A stretch of 9,702 nucleotides of DNA, from NCBI GenBank assembly GCA_947456995.1, contig CANGVB010000089.1:1-9702 (forward strand), in the 5' to 3' direction. The position numbers were made by a program, and so were the translations under genes. Below are positions 6,871 through 9,702 of this stretch, one piece after another. The stretch is from Bryobacteraceae bacterium (GTDB lineage: Bacteria; Acidobacteriota; Terriglobia; Bryobacterales; Bryobacteraceae). Position 1 is the stretch's first letter; each line of letters begins with the position of its first letter. The notes beneath the pieces are model-generated. The model was given only the letters and a program-made list of their open reading frames with translations, was not told where the DNA came from and made no database searches.

Positions 6871-6959
6871 GGCGAAATGGCGGAATTGGCAGACGCAGCA
6901 GACTCAAAATCTGCCGTACTTCACTGTGCGTGTCGGTTCGACCCCGACTTTCGCCACCA
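6871..6959 (+). tRNA. tRNA-Leu, anticodon CAA
   Basis: This is a complete class II cloverleaf. The acceptor stem GGCGAAA (6871-6877) pairs fully with TTTCGCC (6949-6955). The discriminator A is at 6956, and the CCA end is encoded at 6957-6959. The D-arm contains AATTGGCAGA. The anticodon stem GCAGA (6898-6902) pairs with TCTGC (6910-6914) around loop CTCAAAA, giving anticodon CAA at 6905-6907, which reads the leucine codon UUG. A long variable arm (about 6915-6931) and T-arm GTCGG-TTCGACC-CCGAC (6932-6948) complete the fold. The long variable arm and A73 discriminator are leucine identity features. It stands alone, with the stop codon of the minus-strand gene beginning 3 bases after its CCA. 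Confidence 0.97.
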
Positions 6960-6962
6960 TCA

Positions 6963-7538
6963 TTACTTCTTTCCGGGCTCCTTCTCCCGAAGTTTCTTTT
7001 CATCTTCGTCTCGCTTGAGCAACAGCTTTTTCCGTTCTTCGAGCGTCGAGCAAAAGCACTGCATCGATACCCGCCAAGTGACTCCTTTGAGCTTAATGTC
7101 CTGCCTGACCTGAAGAATAAAAGTGTCGTTTTCCAGATTGGTCTCCATTACGGAAGCACCAATCGCCTCCAGGGGATTTTCTTCCGCCTTGGGCCCGATG
7201 AGAAGGGCCAGACTTACGGAATCCGCAGATGGTATCCGTTCGTCGGTGTAGAAAACAGCGACACTCACCTTCAAGTCTGAATTGGGGAGCGGATAAGACT
7301 TGGCAGTAAGAATCTCCTCGCCAACGCTAGCATCGAATTTGCCAAGCTCATAACGGCTGAGCATGAGCTGAGACATCACTTCTTCAGGCTTAATGTTCGG
7401 TTCACTGAGCACCCTTTCCATAATTCTTCTTTCGGCAGCCAAGTCTGAAGCTTGTACTTTGCACTGGTGGGTCTTCTCAGCAAAAGATGTTGCGGCCAAG
7501 GCCATTACCGAAAGGATGTTTATGAGACTTTTCTGCAT
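6963..7538 (-). CDS. Exported protein of unknown function with charged C-terminal tail
   Basis: I do not recognise this family. The ATG at 7538 (191 residues) is preferred over one six codons upstream at 7556 because it opens straight into a standard signal peptide, MQKSLINILSVMALAATSFA, with probable cleavage after SFA (residue 20). There is no lipobox cysteine. The mature part has an acidic helical stretch with SDLAAERRIMERVL and EEVMSQLMLSRYELG (about 31-66). A beta-rich middle follows (KVSVAVFYTDE 90-100, SVSLALLIGP 107-116, TFILQVRQDIKLKGVTWRVSM 139-159). Cysteines lie at 26, 161 and 163; CxC at 161-163 could pair with Cys26 in the periplasm. The final 25 residues are almost all Lys, Arg, Glu and Asp. 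It stands alone, divergent from the small gene at 7592. Confidence 0.72.
   Translation of the reverse strand: MQKSLINILSVMALAATSFAEKTHQCKVQASDLAAERRIMERVLSEPNIKPEEVMSQLMLSRYELGKFDASVGEEILTAKSYPLPNSDLKVSVAVFYTDERIPSADSVSLALLIGPKAEENPLEAIGASVMETNLENDTFILQVRQDIKLKGVTWRVSMQCFCSTLEERKKLLLKRDEDEKKLREKEPGKK
6969..6999 (+). terminator. Possible rho-independent terminator of the tRNA-Leu transcript
   Basis: CTT, a two-base bulge, and CGGG (6969-6977) can pair with CCCGAAG (6986-6992) around an 8-base loop, followed by TTTCTTTT on the plus strand. The stem is short and bulged, and it lies within the 3' coding end of the minus-strand exported-protein gene. Its position 10 bases after the tRNA fits a tRNA terminator, but the structure is weak and could be coincidence. 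Confidence 0.3.
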
Positions 7539-7591
7539 CGTTTCGGAATATAACATTGGCTCGAGTAGCAGATGGCTTAACCTGAGATGGT

Positions 7592-7747
7592 ATGCCGAAG
7601 AAGTGGAATTTCTACGTGAAGGTGCTTGTCCTTGAAGAAGAAGAGGGCGAGGTGAATCCAGACCGGATCACTCGTGAAATCACACGCCAGATTCAGAAGA
7701 TCTATGGTGTGCGGGCAGCCGAAGTTACGAACGTAACGTCGGAGTAA
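7592..7747 (+). CDS. Small 51-residue protein of unknown function
   Basis: An ATG at 7592 opens a 51-codon frame ending in TAA at 7745-7747. The product starts MPKKWNFYVKVLVLEEEEG and ends IYGVRAAEVTNVTSE. It alternates a beta-like strand (NFYVKVLVL), an acidic turn, an amphipathic helix (DRITREITRQIQKIYGV) and a second strand (RAAEVTNVT), so it could form a small beta-alpha-beta fold. An in-frame TGA three codons upstream fixes this ATG as the only ATG start. GAGATGG just before it is at best a weak ribosome site. The frame fills the gap between two neighbours and overlaps the dgt-like gene only at its last 23 bases. Sensible codon use and protein-like composition suggest a real gene, but I cannot name the family. 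Confidence 0.6.
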   Translation: MPKKWNFYVKVLVLEEEEGEVNPDRITREITRQIQKIYGVRAAEVTNVTSE

Positions 7748-8864
7748 AGGCCGGCTCGAGTTGTGAATATACCCGCCGGAAGTAGCTGTCTGTCATCGAT
7801 GCAATATAGTCACTGATGCGACGGGGCAAAGCTTCAGACTCATGGCCTTCTGGCAACTGTTCAGGATTCTCGAGCAAATAATCAAACAAACGCTCAATGG
7901 CTTGCATGGATTGATCCCGCTCTTCCACCAGAATTTGCGTATGGTAAACGCGGGCATGCAAGAAGCGCTTGAGTGCAGCCGAAGTTTCTGCAGCAGCCGC
8001 AGTAAACTGCACCAGACGCACAGGCCAGGCCCGCACAGCGTCCACGGAATCTACACCAGCAGCCTGGCAGGCAGCAATCGTGCCCTCCATCAAGCCCCTC
8101 ATCAGATGATCGATCAAGCGGCGCTGCATCTCGTGCAAATGGATGCGCTCTTCGGCAGCCGGGAAATTCGTTTCTACTTCTTCGAGTAGTTCGGCCGCTA
8201 CAGGCACCGCAGCCGCAAGCTCGGCAAGCTTGAAGAAGCCCGCTTCATGAGCGTCATCCACATCAGCCGTGTTGTAGGCGATTTCATCCACCAGATCAAT
8301 GAGCTGAGCTTCGATCGGTGGGCGCAGGCCAGGAAGATATTCTTCAAGCGGCCCGGTGTAACCGGCGGGCAGATCGCGCGAGTGCTTGACGATACCTTCG
8401 CGTACTTCAAAGCTTAGATTCAACCCCGGGTACATCGCATAGCGGTGCTCGTAGGTTTCCACGATTCGCAATGAATGAAGGTTGTGTTCGAAGCGTTCCC
8501 CAAAGCGGGACAGGATGCGATTGAGCGCCACCTCGCCAGAATGCGCAAAGGGAGGATGGCCGATGTCGTGTGCCAGAGCCAAAGCTTCCGTAAAGTCCTC
8601 ATCGACACCGAGCACGCGCGCGGCAGTGCGGGCGAGTTGAGCAACCTCCAAGGTGTGCGTAAGGCGATTGCGGAAGTGGTCGGAGATCCCGGCCGGGAAA
8701 ACCTGGGTCTTGGCTTCGAGACGGCGGAAGGCACGTGAGTGCACGATACGGTCTCGATCGCGCTGGAAGTCGTTACGAAACGAAGGAAGGCTCTCAGGAA
8801 AGCGACGGCCCAGACTTCTCTCCACAGGGAAGCGAAGCTGGGCCAGAACACCAGTCCGGATCAT
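7725..8864 (-). CDS. dgt: dGTPase-like HD-domain deoxynucleoside triphosphate triphosphohydrolase
   Basis: This cytoplasmic metal-dependent enzyme hydrolyses dNTPs to the nucleoside and inorganic triphosphate, trimming dNTP pools. At 379 residues it has the length of the shorter (type 2) bacterial dGTPase-like proteins. N-terminal family blocks are RNDFQRDRDRIVHSRAFRRL (30-49) and KTQVFP (52-57). The HD metal site is His70 (NRLTHTLEV), His99-Asp100 (LALAHDIGHPPFAHSG) and Asp194 (LVDEIAYNTADVDD), with His103 and His108 also conserved. The C-terminal helices are the regular family extension. The ATG at 8864 is supported by GAAAGG five bases upstream. It lies 13 bases after the stop of the YfgM-like gene and is very likely its operon partner. 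Its end overlaps the small plus-strand gene by 23 bases. The exact dNTP preference cannot be read from sequence. Confidence 0.92.
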   Translation of the reverse strand: MIRTGVLAQLRFPVERSLGRRFPESLPSFRNDFQRDRDRIVHSRAFRRLEAKTQVFPAGISDHFRNRLTHTLEVAQLARTAARVLGVDEDFTEALALAHDIGHPPFAHSGEVALNRILSRFGERFEHNLHSLRIVETYEHRYAMYPGLNLSFEVREGIVKHSRDLPAGYTGPLEEYLPGLRPPIEAQLIDLVDEIAYNTADVDDAHEAGFFKLAELAAAVPVAAELLEEVETNFPAAEERIHLHEMQRRLIDHLMRGLMEGTIAACQAAGVDSVDAVRAWPVRLVQFTAAAAETSAALKRFLHARVYHTQILVEERDQSMQAIERLFDYLLENPEQLPEGHESEALPRRISDYIASMTDSYFRRVYSQLEPAFTPTLRS

Positions 8865-8877
8865 GTTGCCTTTCGGT

Positions 8878-9567
8878 TTACTTCTTCGGCGCTGCCGTCA
8901 TCGGAGCGGCAGGCAGAGTGCTCAACACTTCCATGGCAGGAGTTGAAATCGGGGCGCGTGCCGTGCGAAGGGGCTCGAGCAGCTTGCGGGCTTCCTCGGG
9001 CTTTGACTTGGCGATGTAGCGGGCCAACTGAATCGTGGCCTGTTCTTTGGGCATCAGGTAGGTGGGGCTGGCAACGAGCTCTCTGAGCATGGCTTCAGCT
9101 TCAGCAGTCTTGCCTTGGCCCTGTAGAATTTCGGCCATCGTGAATTTGGCGAGAGAAGCGGGTTCTTTATCCCCACCGATCACTTCCTTCAGACGCTTTT
9201 CGCCAGAGGCGGTGTCACCACGTTCAATATCGAGCATCGCCAGCATGTAGAGGGCGAGATTGCCTTCTTTGCTGCCTGCAAACTTCGAAGAAACACTGGT
9301 GAAAGCATCGATGACTTTCTTTTCTTCGGAGGTCGTACGGCTGGTGGTGGCCTGGGCGATGCCCATTGCTTCGCCGAGAGCCGCCTGACGTGCCGCCTTC
9401 TGGGTACCCATGTACCACCAGATGCCGTAGCCGAGTACGGCAACCACGATGGCAACGCCAACATACAGGGTGACTTGTTTTCTATGACCCGAGACGTACT
9501 CGGAGGCTTCGCCGACCGTTTCCACAAACTGGTCGTGCTTGATTACATTTTGAAGTGATTTATCCAC
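8878..9567 (-). CDS. YfgM-like membrane-anchored TPR protein
   Basis: This 229-residue protein has a short cytoplasmic N-terminus (1-30), one transmembrane segment (QVTLYVGVAIVVAVLGYGIWWY, about 31-52, quoted here as a range of the membrane span), and an extracytoplasmic helical region. The latter shows TPR-like repeats, for example NLALYMLAMLDIERGD (103-118), LAKFTMAEILQGQGKTAEAE (139-158) and EQATIQLARYIAKSKPEEA (175-193). It ends in an Ala/Pro-rich tail (SALP-type, 216-229). This is the plan of YfgM, a SecYEG-associated periplasmic chaperone helper in Escherichia coli, also annotated as a TPR_21-type protein. The start is GTG at 9567, with AGGA six bases upstream; no better ATG is near. 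It is the first gene of a pair with dgt. The homology is to the fold and layout; the function is inferred. Confidence 0.75.
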   Translation of the reverse strand: MDKSLQNVIKHDQFVETVGEASEYVSGHRKQVTLYVGVAIVVAVLGYGIWWYMGTQKAARQAALGEAMGIAQATTSRTTSEEKKVIDAFTSVSSKFAGSKEGNLALYMLAMLDIERGDTASGEKRLKEVIGGDKEPASLAKFTMAEILQGQGKTAEAEAMLRELVASPTYLMPKEQATIQLARYIAKSKPEEARKLLEPLRTARAPISTPAMEVLSTLPAAPMTAAPKK

Positions 9568-9702
9568 GGGGAGTCCTACTGAGGGAAATTACAGATTAGC
9601 ACGAGGGCGACGGCACACGTTAATCGAGTGACGTACGAATTTGTATGGTATTCGAAAAGCGCCCGCCCGCTTCGACGCTCAAGCTTGCAACCGCATTATC
9701 AA
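9568..9702. other. Upstream region of the YfgM-like gene, no gene resolved
   Basis: These 135 bases contain the AGGA ribosome site of the minus-strand gene (about 9574-9577) and presumably its promoter, though I see no clear -35/-10 pair. Near 9655-9672 the bases AAGCG and CGCTT flank a GC-rich loop and could form a small hairpin without a good T-run. All three plus-strand frames stay open from about 9629 to the window edge, including an ATG at 9645, but none has a ribosome site or recognisable protein. A gene starting here and running off the window cannot be excluded. Confidence 0.4.

Noticed and set aside
6871..6959. tRNA-Leu as an integration site for a mobile element
   Set aside because: No integrase, repeat of the tRNA 3' end or phage-like gene follows it, and the Xer recombinase in the window is a resident-type gene 4.6 kb away.
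9645..9702. Start of a plus-strand gene running off the window (ATG at 9645)
   Set aside because: All three frames are open over this short stretch, none has a ribosome site, and about 19 codons are too few to recognise anything.

Overview
This is an ordinary, gene-dense chromosomal window from a bacterium with moderately high GC (roughly mid-to-high 50s % by eye). It holds nine protein-coding genes, one tRNA gene and almost no intergenic space. A folate-dependent tRNA methyltransferase (TrmFO) directly followed by a Xer recombinase is an arrangement familiar from Firmicutes. Here it sits among secreted hydrolases, a propeller protein with an extra N-terminal domain, and a YfgM-like/dGTPase pair. 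I infer an acidobacterium (Acidobacteriota, perhaps the Solibacter/Bryobacter side). This rests on gene style and protein flavour, not on a search.

Layout. (1) 24-2861, plus strand: trmFO, xerC and a small cation-efflux-type membrane protein, tightly spaced and probably co-transcribed. trmFO is cut by an in-frame TAA at 1203-1205; the missing C-terminal ~50 residues are still readable in the same frame up to 1358, overlapping the xerC start. (2) 2858-4273, minus: a secreted protein with an N-terminal sandwich-like domain and a TolB/PD40 propeller, whose stop codon shares a CTAG with the stop of the efflux gene. (3) 4296-5852, plus: a secreted or periplasmic serine hydrolase of the class C beta-lactamase/PBP4* type. 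(4) 5816-6823, minus: an alpha/beta hydrolase whose end overlaps the end of the serine hydrolase by 37 bases. (5) 6871-6959, plus: tRNA-Leu(CAA), with CCA encoded. (6) 6963-7538, minus: an exported protein of unknown function. (7) 7592-7747, plus: a 51-codon small gene I do not recognise. (8) 7725-9567, minus: a two-gene operon, a YfgM-like membrane-anchored TPR protein followed by a dGTPase-like HD-domain phosphohydrolase. (9) 9568-9702: upstream region with no gene I can resolve.

The genes do not form one pathway. trmFO, xerC, the tRNA and dgt are housekeeping functions (tRNA modification, chromosome dimer resolution, leucine decoding, dNTP pool control). The hydrolases and the propeller protein suit an envelope-rich heterotrophic soil bacterium. 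I found no CRISPR array, insertion sequence, phage module or defence island, and nothing that I would call a new multi-gene system. The observations most worth checking are the interrupted trmFO and the unannotated 51-codon gene.
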